This document shows, one piece after another, positions 1 to 6,483 of a DNA stretch of 24,628 bases. A model generated the notes under the pieces. That model saw only the letters and a program-made list of their open reading frames with translations. It ran no database searches and was not told the DNA's origin. The position numbers and the translations under genes are program-made. The DNA is from a virus. Every line of letters begins with the position of its first letter. The stretch's first letter is position 1. The stretch lies in IMG/VR virus record IMGVR_UViG_3300042691_009614, positions 1-24,628 of that record; one strand, 5' to 3'.

Positions 1-183
1 CTGGAAATAACTGCCTAGTCTCTTTGAAAGTCTTGCTGGATTTCGCCCGTAGGACGCTACGGGAAGTGGTGCAGTGCGTGTAGTCGCTGTGCGTGGGAAA
101 TGCCAAGGGAATGAATAAAACCTGAGGCGGGGCGGTTCTTATGGACATTAGAAATTCGCTGACGAGCGAACGCCCTAATCTTC
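1..183 (+). ncRNA. Candidate structured non-coding region upstream of tRNA array
   Basis: No convincing reading frame covers this stretch, but it holds several inverted repeats. The strongest is a 7-bp stem CCCGTAG/CTACGGG (46-52 with 57-63) closed by a GACG loop. A weaker 6-bp stem with G-U pairs joins 71-76 to 85-90. At 130-175 a nested pair is seen: GGGCG/CGCCC (130-134 with 171-175) around a hairpin TTCGC/GCGAA (155-159 with 166-170). ATTAG (147-151) could alternatively pair with CTAAT (175-179). TATGG (140-144) and CCTAA (174-178) recall the two halves of an 11-nt GAAA-tetraloop receptor, but the match is incomplete. Large ornate RNAs such as GOLLD and ROOL are known to sit beside tRNA genes in phages, so this may be the 3' end of such an RNA cut by the window edge. 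That is inference; it could also be plain spacer. Confidence 0.3.
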
Positions 184-259
184 GCACTGGTAGTTCAATT
201 GGCAGAATGGCTGTTTTGTAATCAGTCGGTTGTGGGTTCGATTCCCACCCAGTGCTCCA
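184..259 (+). tRNA. tRNA-Thr (TGT)
   Basis: Full cloverleaf: acceptor GCACTGG (184-190) pairs with CCAGTGC (249-255). The D stem is GTTC/GAAT and the T arm is GTGGG-TTCGATT-CCCAC. The anticodon loop TTTGTAA (215-221) carries TGT at 217-219. The innermost anticodon-stem pair is T-T, so the stem is slightly imperfect. The discriminator is T and CCA is encoded (257-259). It decodes ACA and is first in an eight-tRNA array. Confidence 0.93.
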
Positions 260-262
260 TTT

Positions 263-336
263 TGCCTAGTAACTCAGTCGGTGAGAGTGCCCTCTTTATA
301 AGGGGGAAGTCGAGGGTTCGAATCCCTCCTAGGCGA
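263..336 (+). tRNA. tRNA-Ile (TAT)
   Basis: Acceptor TGCCTAG (263-269) pairs with CTAGGCG (329-335), with a T-G wobble at the first pair. The D stem is ACTC/GAGT, the anticodon stem CCCTC/GGGGG and the T arm GAGGG-TTCGAAT-CCCTC. The loop TTTATAA (295-301) gives anticodon TAT at 297-299, reading AUA. Most bacteria read AUA with a CAT anticodon modified to lysidine, so a TAT isoleucine tRNA is unusual. The discriminator is A and CCA is not encoded. Confidence 0.9.
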
Positions 337-340
337 CTCA

Positions 341-414
341 GGGGGATTGGCTCAACGGTACAGCACTCGGTTTGCATCCGAGAAATAGGAGTTCGATTCT
401 CCTATCCTCCACCA
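341..414 (+). tRNA. tRNA-Ala (TGC)
   Basis: Acceptor GGGGGAT (341-347) pairs with ATCCTCC (404-410) with one G-T wobble. The anticodon stem is CTCGG/CCGAG and the loop TTTGCAT (371-377) carries TGC at 373-375. The T arm is AGGAG-TTCGATT-CTCCT. The discriminator is A and CCA is encoded (412-414). Confidence 0.95.
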
Positions 415-460
415 TTTAAGGCTCCCGCCTCTGGGCAACTACGTGGGGGTCATTCTTTAA

Positions 461-546
461 AGAGGGGTGGCAGAGTGGTCTATTGCGGCAGTCTTGAAAA
501 CTGTTAGGGCTTATGGCCCACAAGGGTTCGAATCCCTTTCCCTCTA
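461..546 (+). tRNA. tRNA-Ser (TGA)
   Basis: Class II tRNA with a long variable arm (GGGC-TTAT-GGCCC core). Acceptor AGAGGGG (461-467) pairs with TCCCTCT (539-545). The anticodon loop CTTGAAA carries TGA at 495-497 on a GCAGT/ACTGT stem. The T arm is AAGGG-TTCGAAT-CCCTT. The long variable arm plus TGA make the serine identity firm. CCA is not encoded; the 3' end runs straight into a tandem repeat. The 46-nt spacer before it (415-460) holds a 10-bp palindrome TCTTTAAAGA (454-463) that overlaps the 5' end, and no gene. Confidence 0.95.
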
Positions 547-586
547 GACTTTAAATTAGTCAGGTTTAGACTTTAAATTAGTCAGG
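545..586 (+). repeat. 22-bp tandem direct repeat in tRNA spacer
   Basis: The 20-mer TAGACTTTAAATTAGTCAGG occurs at 545-564 and again, identical, at 567-586, a 22-bp period. Each copy contains a short inverted repeat, GACT/AGTC, around TTAAATT. The first copy overlaps the 3' end of tRNA-Ser and the second overlaps the first two bases of tRNA-Lys. It could be a processing signal, a recombination scar from tRNA gain, or a protein-binding site; the sequence alone does not decide. Confidence 0.85.
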
Positions 587-657
587 GCCGATAACTCAAT
601 GGTCAGAGTAGCCGCCTTTTAAGCGGTAGGTTGAGGGTTCAAGTCCCTCTCGGCCCA
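585..657 (+). tRNA. tRNA-Lys (TTT)
   Basis: Acceptor GGGCCGA (585-591) pairs with TCGGCCC (650-656). The D stem is ACTC/GAGT, the anticodon stem GCCGC/GCGGT, and the loop CTTTTAA carries TTT at 618-620. The T arm is GAGGG-TTCAAGT-CCCTC. The discriminator is A, followed by CCC rather than CCA. Confidence 0.95.
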
Positions 658-660
658 CCC

Positions 661-735
661 GTCCTGATAGTTCAACGGATAGAACATCTGCCTTCTAAGC
701 AGAGAATCTTGGTTCGATTCCAAGTCGGGACGCCA
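661..735 (+). tRNA. tRNA-Arg (TCT)
   Basis: Acceptor GTCCTGA (661-667) pairs with TCGGGAC (725-731) with one T-G pair. The D stem is GTTC/GAAC, the anticodon stem TCTGC/GCAGA, and the loop CTTCTAA carries TCT at 694-696. The T arm is CTTGG-TTCGATT-CCAAG. The discriminator is G and CCA is encoded (733-735). It reads AGA and by wobble AGG, both seen often in the genes downstream. Confidence 0.95.
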
Positions 736-739
736 TTTG

Positions 740-818
740 GCTCCGTTGGTGAAATGGCAAACACGGGAGACTTAAAATCTCTTGCATACGCTTGCAGGTT
801 CAAGTCCTGTACGGAGCA
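740..818 (+). tRNA. tRNA-Leu (TAA)
   Basis: Acceptor GCTCCGT (740-746) pairs with ACGGAGC (811-817). The anticodon stem is GGAGA/TCTCT and the loop CTTAAAA carries TAA at 773-775. The T arm is GCAGG-TTCAAGT-CCTGT. The variable region is longer than five bases but short for a leucine tRNA. The discriminator is A and CCA is not encoded. Confidence 0.92.
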
Positions 819-823
819 CTTTC

Positions 824-894
824 TGGCTTGTGGTGTAACGGTAGCACTGGAGATTTTGATTCTCCATGTCGGGGTTCGAATCCCTGCAAGCCAA
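824..894 (+). tRNA. tRNA-Gln (TTG)
   Basis: Acceptor TGGCTTG (824-830) pairs with CAAGCCA (887-893). The anticodon stem is GGAGA/TCTCC and the loop TTTTGAT carries TTG at 856-858. The T arm is CGGGG-TTCGAAT-CCCTG. The weak first acceptor pair (T-A) is typical of glutamine tRNAs. CCA is not encoded. It is the last tRNA, 30 nt before the first protein gene. Confidence 0.94.
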
Positions 895-924
895 CGCTTG
901 ACAGCAAGATTATTAACACTTTAT

Positions 925-1332
925 ATGAAAACCATGAAGGAAAAGGAACTATGCATTGCACTCGGCCTTAGCCGAACCCAGATGCGTGAACTTCGCCAGA
1001 AGTACACCGAGGGCAAGGACTGGGTTGTTATCCCATCCAAACGCCCGAAGAACCTGTGGGAAGTCCAGTGGACCGAGGTTGGCGTAGATAAACTTAGGGA
1101 CGTGATTGGCGTAACGGAACAGGAAGACCTCACTCCGCCAGCGAACTACAAGGCCACGGTAATCGGGCGGTACCCGAACCCTCGCATGCTCCAAGTAGAG
1201 ATGCAGGGAGTGAAGCACAACGTGCTCTGCCGCGACAACTCAAAGTTCAGGGCTGGCATGCCAGTCTGGTTGCGATGGGACGGCTCACGCTGGCTCGTCG
1301 CCAGACACCCTAGGTTTGATGGAAAGTACTAG
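925..1332 (+). CDS. HTH plus small beta-barrel protein, candidate small terminase
   Basis: A 135-aa protein whose frame opens back through the tRNA genes, so the start must lie after 894. The in-frame ATGs are at 925 and 934, and neither has a Shine-Dalgarno. Residues about 5-30 look like a helix-turn-helix (IALGLSRTQMREL). Residues about 75-130 are strand-rich and basic, with VWLRWDGSRWLVARHP, like a small OB or SH3-like barrel. A DNA-binding protein two genes before the large terminase fits a small terminase subunit, which would recognise phage DNA and start packaging. I do not recognise the family, and the barrel is not typical of small terminases, so a transcription regulator is an equal alternative. 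Confidence 0.75.
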   Translation: MKTMKEKELCIALGLSRTQMRELRQKYTEGKDWVVIPSKRPKNLWEVQWTEVGVDKLRDVIGVTEQEDLTPPANYKATVIGRYPNPRMLQVEMQGVKHNVLCRDNSKFRAGMPVWLRWDGSRWLVARHPRFDGKY

Positions 1333-1403
1333 GAGCCGTTTTCACCGAAAAAATTTTTAAATTTCCCATTGAGACATAATTGAAAAAGAAACATTAAATA
1401 AAT
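1333..1403 (+). promoter_or_regulatory. AT-rich gap before structural operon, possible promoter
   Basis: A 71-nt gap rich in A and T runs. A TTGAGA (1369-1374) lies 17 nt before CATTAA (1392-1397), which fits a weak sigma70-like promoter whose transcript would begin at or next to the ATG at 1404. CATAAT (1375-1380) is an alternative -10. A TTTTC/GAAAA hairpin (1339-1351) is too AT-rich to be a convincing terminator. Position between the tRNA/HTH genes and the packaging genes is the main support. Confidence 0.2.
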
Positions 1404-2267
1404 ATGAGCGAGCAAATCCCACAGTGGCAAATTGATTACATGCGTTGGAAATACGGTCTTCCTCCAGAGGGCGGTCAACCTAACCAGACATCTGGCAATC
1501 CGTCGAAAGGTGCCAAGAATCCTAACGCAAATAAGACCGTTGTAAAGCACAAGGGTCCAAGAATTGAAGTGAACAGCAGGGGCACAAAGACAAACTATAA
1601 CCCAGAGGAACTTCGCAGATTGCGTGAAATGATGATGGCAAAGGAGGTTCCTACATCTAGGTCTATGATTGGAAACGCATTGTCAAAGGCTAAGGGGTAT
1701 GTTGGAAATGCGGCAAAAGTCGCGGGAAGGTACGCAAACCCACTTATGGGAGCCGCACTTGCATATGACTCTTACAATCTTTATAAGATGGCTAAAGAAG
1801 AGCGTGATTTCGAGCAGTTCCTCAACGCACAGATGAACGCTGACCGTGCTGAGATGGGCGTTGAACTTGATGCGGAGGCTCAGATGCGTGGGATGCGTCC
1901 TCTGTTTGCTTCCGAGTTCTTCATGCAAAACGGTGCACCAAGCAGACAGATTCCTCAGTCTCTTGAGCGAGACATAGACCTTGCCAGACAACTTAGAAAC
2001 TATCTTGACGATGAACAAATTTCAAGGGCTGAAGATTCAGCCGCTTTTTACAGAGACCTCTCCAGATACAACGCCGAGGAGTACGAAAACCTGAGAATGC
2101 AAGAGAGCGAAAACAACTTCCGAAACGAACAAGAACGCTCTCGCAGAGAAGGCACTGGCCCAACACCAGCGTATCAGCCAAGAACTGAACCAAGAACACA
2201 AACACCACAAAGCGACGGTTTCTTTAGCGAAATAGAGGCGAAGATGGCTGAAATCTTTGGTCGTTGA
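1404..2267 (+). CDS. Hypothetical protein upstream of terminase, possibly virion-associated
   Basis: A 287-aa protein, not recognised. The N-terminus (residues 1-75) is polar and rich in Asn, Pro, Gly and Lys, likely disordered. Residues about 92-132 form an Ala/Gly-rich, partly hydrophobic segment (ANPLMGAALAYDSYNLY) that could be a membrane-active or packing helix. Residues 135-250 are highly charged and helical, rich in Glu, Arg and Asn, and the tail is Pro/Thr-rich. This build resembles internal or accessory virion proteins more than an enzyme. The start at 1404 has only an AT-rich leader and no Shine-Dalgarno. The stop TGA (2265-2267) shares a base with the terminase ATG, so the two are probably translated together. 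Confidence 0.8.
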   Translation: MSEQIPQWQIDYMRWKYGLPPEGGQPNQTSGNPSKGAKNPNANKTVVKHKGPRIEVNSRGTKTNYNPEELRRLREMMMAKEVPTSRSMIGNALSKAKGYVGNAAKVAGRYANPLMGAALAYDSYNLYKMAKEERDFEQFLNAQMNADRAEMGVELDAEAQMRGMRPLFASEFFMQNGAPSRQIPQSLERDIDLARQLRNYLDDEQISRAEDSAAFYRDLSRYNAEEYENLRMQESENNFRNEQERSRREGTGPTPAYQPRTEPRTQTPQSDGFFSEIEAKMAEIFGR

Positions 2268-3871
2268 TGTTCGTTCCGACGCCACACCCAGTCCTAGTGG
2301 CACCCACTGAGGACGAGATTAAATCTCTGGCGTTAAAGGTTGGGGCTGAGAAGGCCGCTGAAATTCTCTCACTCAGAGAAGATAAGATTCTAGCGGAGAA
2401 ACTTGACCCGTATCGACACGGATTCGACCTGCCGCACTGGAATGAAGCGGATTCTTTGCTGAAGGAAAACAGCGAGATACTAGTCCTTGGCGGCAACCGA
2501 GCATCAAAGACGGAGTGGGCGGCAAAGCGAGTTGTGCAAACGTTGGTGAACCTAAAGGATGCACGTGTTTGGTGTCTCCATACAACGAACCAGTCGAGCA
2601 TCCAGATGCAGCAAAATGTGATTTATAAGTATCTGCCATCTGAATTCAAGGACTTGAAGAAAAACAAAATTCAGAACGTACAGTACACCCAGAAAAACGG
2701 GTTTTCAGATAACACATTTATCCTTCCCAACAAGTCGCAATGCTTCTTCATGAACTATGCTCAGAAGCGGGACGTCATCGAGGGTGGTGAGGTTGATTTC
2801 ATATGGTGCGACGAACTTGTGCCCCTTGATTGGATTGAAACCCTCCGATATCGCATAGTCACCCGTGGCGGTAAGTTGGTAATAACCTTCACTCCCATAA
2901 CTGGATATAGCCCAGTCGTGAAAGAGTACATCCAAGGTTCCAAGATAGTTGAAACAAAAGCCGCGAGCCTCCTGCCAGACACAGTTAATGTCCTCGGCTG
3001 TGCGAAGGGCACCATGCCCTATAAGGCGAAATCCTATGGGAGACCTGCTTCCGTGATGTGGTTTCATTCGGAACTCAACCCTTACAGCAATTGGGATAAT
3101 CTCAAGAAAACACTTTCAGGAAAGAAATCCAATGAGATAAAGATTCGTGCATACGGGTGGGCTGATAACGTTGCTGGCAATCAATTTCCTCGTTTTTCTC
3201 AAGAAATTCACGTTGTTTCTAAGGAAGAGATACCAAAAGAAGGCACAAATTACATGGTTTGCGACCCTGCTGGGTCTAGAAACTGGTTCATGATTTGGGC
3301 TAGGGTCACGCCAGATGGCAAAATTTATGTTTACAGAGAATGGCCCGATGAGTCTGAAGGCGAATGGGCTATTCCATCACAAGACCCCGATGGAAAAATG
3401 GGAACAGCACAAAGAAATGGTGCTGGAAGGTCTTTGAACGAGTACAAAAACTTGATACTTTCTTTGGAAGAAGGTGAAAATATATGGGAAAGATACATCG
3501 ACCCTAGGGCTGGAGGTACCAAATCTGTGCTTGACGATGGTGGAGTCACGTTGATAGAAATGCTTGACTCTGGAGATAGGCCGATGTCATTCACACCTGC
3601 CGCTGGAGTAAAAATAGACCAAGGCGTAGCACTTATAAACGACGGATTTTCACATGAGCAAGAAACCACGGAATCAAAACACAAGGCACCGCATCTCTTC
3701 ATATCGGAAGAATGCCAAAATCTCATTTACTGCCTGTCAGAATGGACAGGACTCGATGGCGAAAAAGGTGCTACAAAAGACCCCGTGGATTGCCTCCGCT
3801 ATCTCATGGTTATGGAGCCTGTTTACACGGGTGGTGCGGCGATGAGGTCAATAGGCGGCGGCTCTTACTAA
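2267..3871 (+). CDS. terL: Terminase large subunit
   Basis: The 534-aa packaging motor: an N-terminal ATPase that drives DNA into the procapsid and a C-terminal RNase H-like nuclease that cuts concatemers. The Walker A motif GGNRASKT is at residues 75-82. Walker B, VDFIWCDE, is at 176-183 with the catalytic Glu at 183. The coupling motif ITFTP is at 206-210. The nuclease acids are probably D333 (VCDP), D412 (YIDP) and D505/D508 (KDPVD). The length is normal for the family. ATG 2267 is chosen over the in-frame TTG at 2264 because it overlaps the previous stop by one base, the coupling style of this operon. The nuclease-domain loop around residues 365-390 is long and Gly/Asp-rich. Confidence 0.96.
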   Translation: MFVPTPHPVLVAPTEDEIKSLALKVGAEKAAEILSLREDKILAEKLDPYRHGFDLPHWNEADSLLKENSEILVLGGNRASKTEWAAKRVVQTLVNLKDARVWCLHTTNQSSIQMQQNVIYKYLPSEFKDLKKNKIQNVQYTQKNGFSDNTFILPNKSQCFFMNYAQKRDVIEGGEVDFIWCDELVPLDWIETLRYRIVTRGGKLVITFTPITGYSPVVKEYIQGSKIVETKAASLLPDTVNVLGCAKGTMPYKAKSYGRPASVMWFHSELNPYSNWDNLKKTLSGKKSNEIKIRAYGWADNVAGNQFPRFSQEIHVVSKEEIPKEGTNYMVCDPAGSRNWFMIWARVTPDGKIYVYREWPDESEGEWAIPSQDPDGKMGTAQRNGAGRSLNEYKNLILSLEEGENIWERYIDPRAGGTKSVLDDGGVTLIEMLDSGDRPMSFTPAAGVKIDQGVALINDGFSHEQETTESKHKAPHLFISEECQNLIYCLSEWTGLDGEKGATKDPVDCLRYLMVMEPVYTGGAAMRSIGGGSY

Positions 3872-3872
3872 A

Positions 3873-4061
3873 ATGAAAGAATTCTTCCCAGCCCTCTTGT
3901 CACGCCGTCAAGCGATGGCTTTCACTGGAAAGGGAAGAAAAGCCCTTGAGAACATGATTTCAAGGAACGAGGTTCGCTCGTTCAAGACAAAAGGCGGACA
4001 CAACAGGTACAACAAGACTGACATAATCAAGGCAGTCGAAAACGAACTTAAAAATAAATGA
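3873..4061 (+). CDS. Small MerR/excisionase-like HTH protein
   Basis: A 62-aa basic protein placed between the large terminase and the portal. Residues about 9-35 (LLSRRQAMAFTGKGRKAL) look like the first helices of a winged HTH. The segment VRSFKTKGGHNRYNKTDI matches the GGHRRY-type wing typical of MerR, excisionase and helix_turn_helix_17-like domains. It starts one base after the terminase stop and ends in an ATGA overlap with the portal gene, so it is part of the same translation unit and is probably made in amounts close to these neighbours. It could be a minimal small-terminase subunit, a DNA-recognition accessory of the packaging motor, or an auto-regulator. No integrase is in view, so a true excisionase role is unlikely. 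Confidence 0.8.
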   Translation: MKEFFPALLSRRQAMAFTGKGRKALENMISRNEVRSFKTKGGHNRYNKTDIIKAVENELKNK

Positions 4062-6235
4062 AATATAACGTAAACAAGGACGAACTTGTGTTCGCGGCTG
4101 ACAAGCCAAACATTCCTTACCTAAGCAATGAATACAGACGCTCAATCGAGGATGGCGACTTTGCTGGAAGCATCGAGCGTGTAGACGATATCCGTTACGC
4201 AAGGTGGGAAGGGCAGACTCAGGACGGCAAGAAGCATTCAGAATTCAGGCCAGAGGGAGACCCAGCGTTTCCGTTTGAGGGTGCTTCAGACGTTCGTTGC
4301 AGACTGATTGACAGGACAATCAACGACATTGTGTCGATGTTAATGACTACGTTCGACAGGTGCAAGGTTAACGTAAACGGAACGGAGTTCAACGATTACG
4401 AGGTTGCCTCAACGTCCAATATCCTGATGGGGTGGTTGCTTCAACGGTTCAGGCCAGACATAAGAAGGGAAGCCGAATTGCTCGCACAGTACACGCACAC
4501 GTACGGTTGGGCCAGCATCAACATCATCTGGGAGCAGGAACAGGCTGTCAGGCTTCAACGCATTCGGATGGATGAGATTGTGTCAATTGTTCAGCAAATC
4601 ACACAGCAAGACCCAAAAAATCCGATAGTGGAATTGCCAGCCGCAATAATGAATCCAGAGATGGAGGATTTTGCGGCATCAATGATTGGGATGTACATGC
4701 CGAACCTGAAGCCAAAGAGAATCAAGAAGGCTCTGAAATCGCTTAGGGAAAATGGCGAGGCGTTTATCCCAGAACCTTACATCAGCAAGAATTACCCAAA
4801 ATTTGTGGCACTTAAGCCATACGATGAAATAGCGTTCCCTCCAGAAACAATCGACATTCAAAACGCACGTGTAATTTTCAGACGCCTATTCATGAGCGAA
4901 GTTGAACTCCGTGCTAAAGCGGCACAGGAAGACTGGAGCAAGGAGTTTGTTGAAGCCGCCGTGAAGACGGCTGGCTCCCAGCACAATCTTTACGACCCTA
5001 ACCTAAATCCAGTTGCCGACCTAATGGGCAACTATGTCGAGAGAAGCGAAAATCTAATTGAGATTGTTTACGCATACAACAGGGCTGTTGATGAAGACGG
5101 TGCAGTTGGAATCTACCAGACGATATTCTGCCCGAACGCGGGTGACGATGTTTTTGCACGTCATGAACTGACTGGATACGCACACAATAGGTATCCCTTC
5201 GTCATTTACTCACGCGAGCGTATCCGCAGGGCCATCTACGAATCTAGGGGCATTCCGCAGGTTGCCATGACCGACCAAGAGGAAATCAAAGCCCAGCATG
5301 ACGCATTCCGTGACCGAACCGCACTAACCACAATGCCTCCAGTTCTGATGCGTAAGAGGAACATGGGTATCAATAAGATTGCACCTGGGGTTCACGTCCC
5401 AGTTACGACTGTTGATGAGATGCGTTTCATGGACCCTCCTCGCGGAGACCCCAACGGTGCATTTATGCTCATTCAGACAGTTGAGCAGAACCACGCATCT
5501 TATTTCGGACAATACCATCCAAACATTCCTCTTCCAAAGACGCAGACAGCACAGCAATTCCTAGTCAACAACTGGCTGGACGTGTGGAGCGAGGCTTTTG
5601 CAATGGCGTTCAGCATGATGCTTCAATACATGTCGCCAGAAGAAATTGAGGGAATCACAGGAAAGTCGATTCCTCAAAATCTTAGCAACGTTTCAAACAT
5701 GTATGATTTTCAGGTCAAATACGACGTCAGGGAACTGGACACTGCTTTCGTTATCGAGAAGTTGAAGGCAATCACGCAATTTGTTCTTCCGCTTGATAAC
5801 GCTGGAGTCATTGACCGCACGAAACTTGTCAAGGCGGCTGTCGAGGCAATCGACCCAGATAAAGCCAAAGACCTTATCATCAACACTGGAACAGCATCGC
5901 AGATGCTCTACAAGAACGTCCAGACCGATTTGGGCATGATGATGCTTGGCAACGAGGCTCAGTACGTTGAAAACGACCCAACCGCTGAGTCCAAGTTGCA
6001 GTACCTTCAGGATATTATGGGTAAGAACCCCAAGGCTCAGCAGTATATGCAGGGCGACCCTCACTTCAGGGCACTTCTTGATAACTATGTCAAGAATCTC
6101 CAGATGTCCGTTATGCAACAACAGAACAAGCAAATTGGCAGAACTGGCGTTACTCCTATTGGTGAAAAGGCCGCTGGGCAGGTTCAGGGTGCAATCCAAC
6201 AGGCTGAAGAAGCACAAGCACAACAGGCTCAATGA
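4058..6235 (+). CDS. Portal (head-tail connector) protein
   Basis: A 725-aa protein, long as is usual for podovirus-type portals. It would form the dodecameric ring through which DNA is packaged and ejected, and on which the procapsid assembles. Family-like features: RYARWEGQTQDGKKH near residue 50, FPFEGASDVR near 72-81 followed by a long helix, a central wing region, and a stem with QEEIKAQHDAFRDR. The C-terminal region is helical and ends in a Gln/Ala-rich tail (QQAEEAQAQQAQ), a likely crown or barrel. Location between terminase and scaffold/capsid genes supports the call. It overlaps both neighbours by ATGA junctions and has no Shine-Dalgarno. Confidence 0.9.
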   Translation: MKYNVNKDELVFAADKPNIPYLSNEYRRSIEDGDFAGSIERVDDIRYARWEGQTQDGKKHSEFRPEGDPAFPFEGASDVRCRLIDRTINDIVSMLMTTFDRCKVNVNGTEFNDYEVASTSNILMGWLLQRFRPDIRREAELLAQYTHTYGWASINIIWEQEQAVRLQRIRMDEIVSIVQQITQQDPKNPIVELPAAIMNPEMEDFAASMIGMYMPNLKPKRIKKALKSLRENGEAFIPEPYISKNYPKFVALKPYDEIAFPPETIDIQNARVIFRRLFMSEVELRAKAAQEDWSKEFVEAAVKTAGSQHNLYDPNLNPVADLMGNYVERSENLIEIVYAYNRAVDEDGAVGIYQTIFCPNAGDDVFARHELTGYAHNRYPFVIYSRERIRRAIYESRGIPQVAMTDQEEIKAQHDAFRDRTALTTMPPVLMRKRNMGINKIAPGVHVPVTTVDEMRFMDPPRGDPNGAFMLIQTVEQNHASYFGQYHPNIPLPKTQTAQQFLVNNWLDVWSEAFAMAFSMMLQYMSPEEIEGITGKSIPQNLSNVSNMYDFQVKYDVRELDTAFVIEKLKAITQFVLPLDNAGVIDRTKLVKAAVEAIDPDKAKDLIINTGTASQMLYKNVQTDLGMMMLGNEAQYVENDPTAESKLQYLQDIMGKNPKAQQYMQGDPHFRALLDNYVKNLQMSVMQQQNKQIGRTGVTPIGEKAAGQVQGAIQQAEEAQAQQAQ

Positions 6236-6483
6236 GTAAAATACCAGAATTAATGGCTATTGGCATGTCTGTCTCAAAGAATAATGAGACATATTCAGCA
6301 ATCATGGCTTTGCTTGATGAGAGCATTAAAGCAGAAACTGCAATTGCGATTGGGCCATTGGAATCTTCTGAAAAGCGTCATTGGCAATGCGGCAGGGCAG
6401 ATGCACTTTCGGCGTTCAAGGAAGTTATTCTTAGCGTCAGAAGCGAGGCACTTTTACAAAGAGGTATCAGAGATGATGCTTAG
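6232..6483 (+). CDS. Small hypothetical protein downstream of portal
   Basis: An 83-aa helical protein that starts in an ATGA overlap with the portal stop. Residues 45-75 (EKRHWQCGRADALSAFKEVI) carry a pattern of an aromatic/His residue, a GRA motif and a following amphipathic helix, which I recall from small proteins next to portal genes in other phages; their function is not known to me. It has no signal peptide or membrane segment. The stop TAG is followed by the largest gap of the operon, so it closes the packaging/portal block. Confidence 0.75.
   Translation: MSKIPELMAIGMSVSKNNETYSAIMALLDESIKAETAIAIGPLESSEKRHWQCGRADALSAFKEVILSVRSEALLQRGIRDDA

Noticed and set aside
3-86. Possible end of a protein gene entering from the left edge
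   Set aside because: A 27-codon open frame is too short to judge, and it crosses the strong 46-63 hairpin; kept only as an alternative.
1-183. tmRNA, RNase P RNA or group I intron
   Set aside because: None of their conserved elements (tag frame with tRNA-like end, P4 core, P/Q/R/S elements) could be found.
199-507. 102-aa ORF across the first tRNA genes
   Set aside because: It is a chance frame through four well-folded tRNAs and has no protein-like composition.
184-900. Attachment site in a tRNA 3' end
   Set aside because: No integrase gene and no repeated tRNA 3' end is visible in the window.
631-924. N-terminal extension of the HTH protein
   Set aside because: It runs through tRNA-Lys, Arg, Leu and Gln; the true start must be after 894, at 925 or 934.
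1339-1360. Terminator from the TTTTC/GAAAA hairpin and following T run
   Set aside because: The stem has a single G-C pair and would be too weak.
2264-2266. TTG start for the large terminase
   Set aside because: The adjacent ATG at 2267 gives the usual one-base stop-start overlap and needs no rare start.
5693-6232. 179-aa antisense ORF opposite the portal gene
   Set aside because: The sense strand has a clear portal with overlaps on both sides; the antisense frame is a codon-bias shadow, as are the other minus-strand ORFs.
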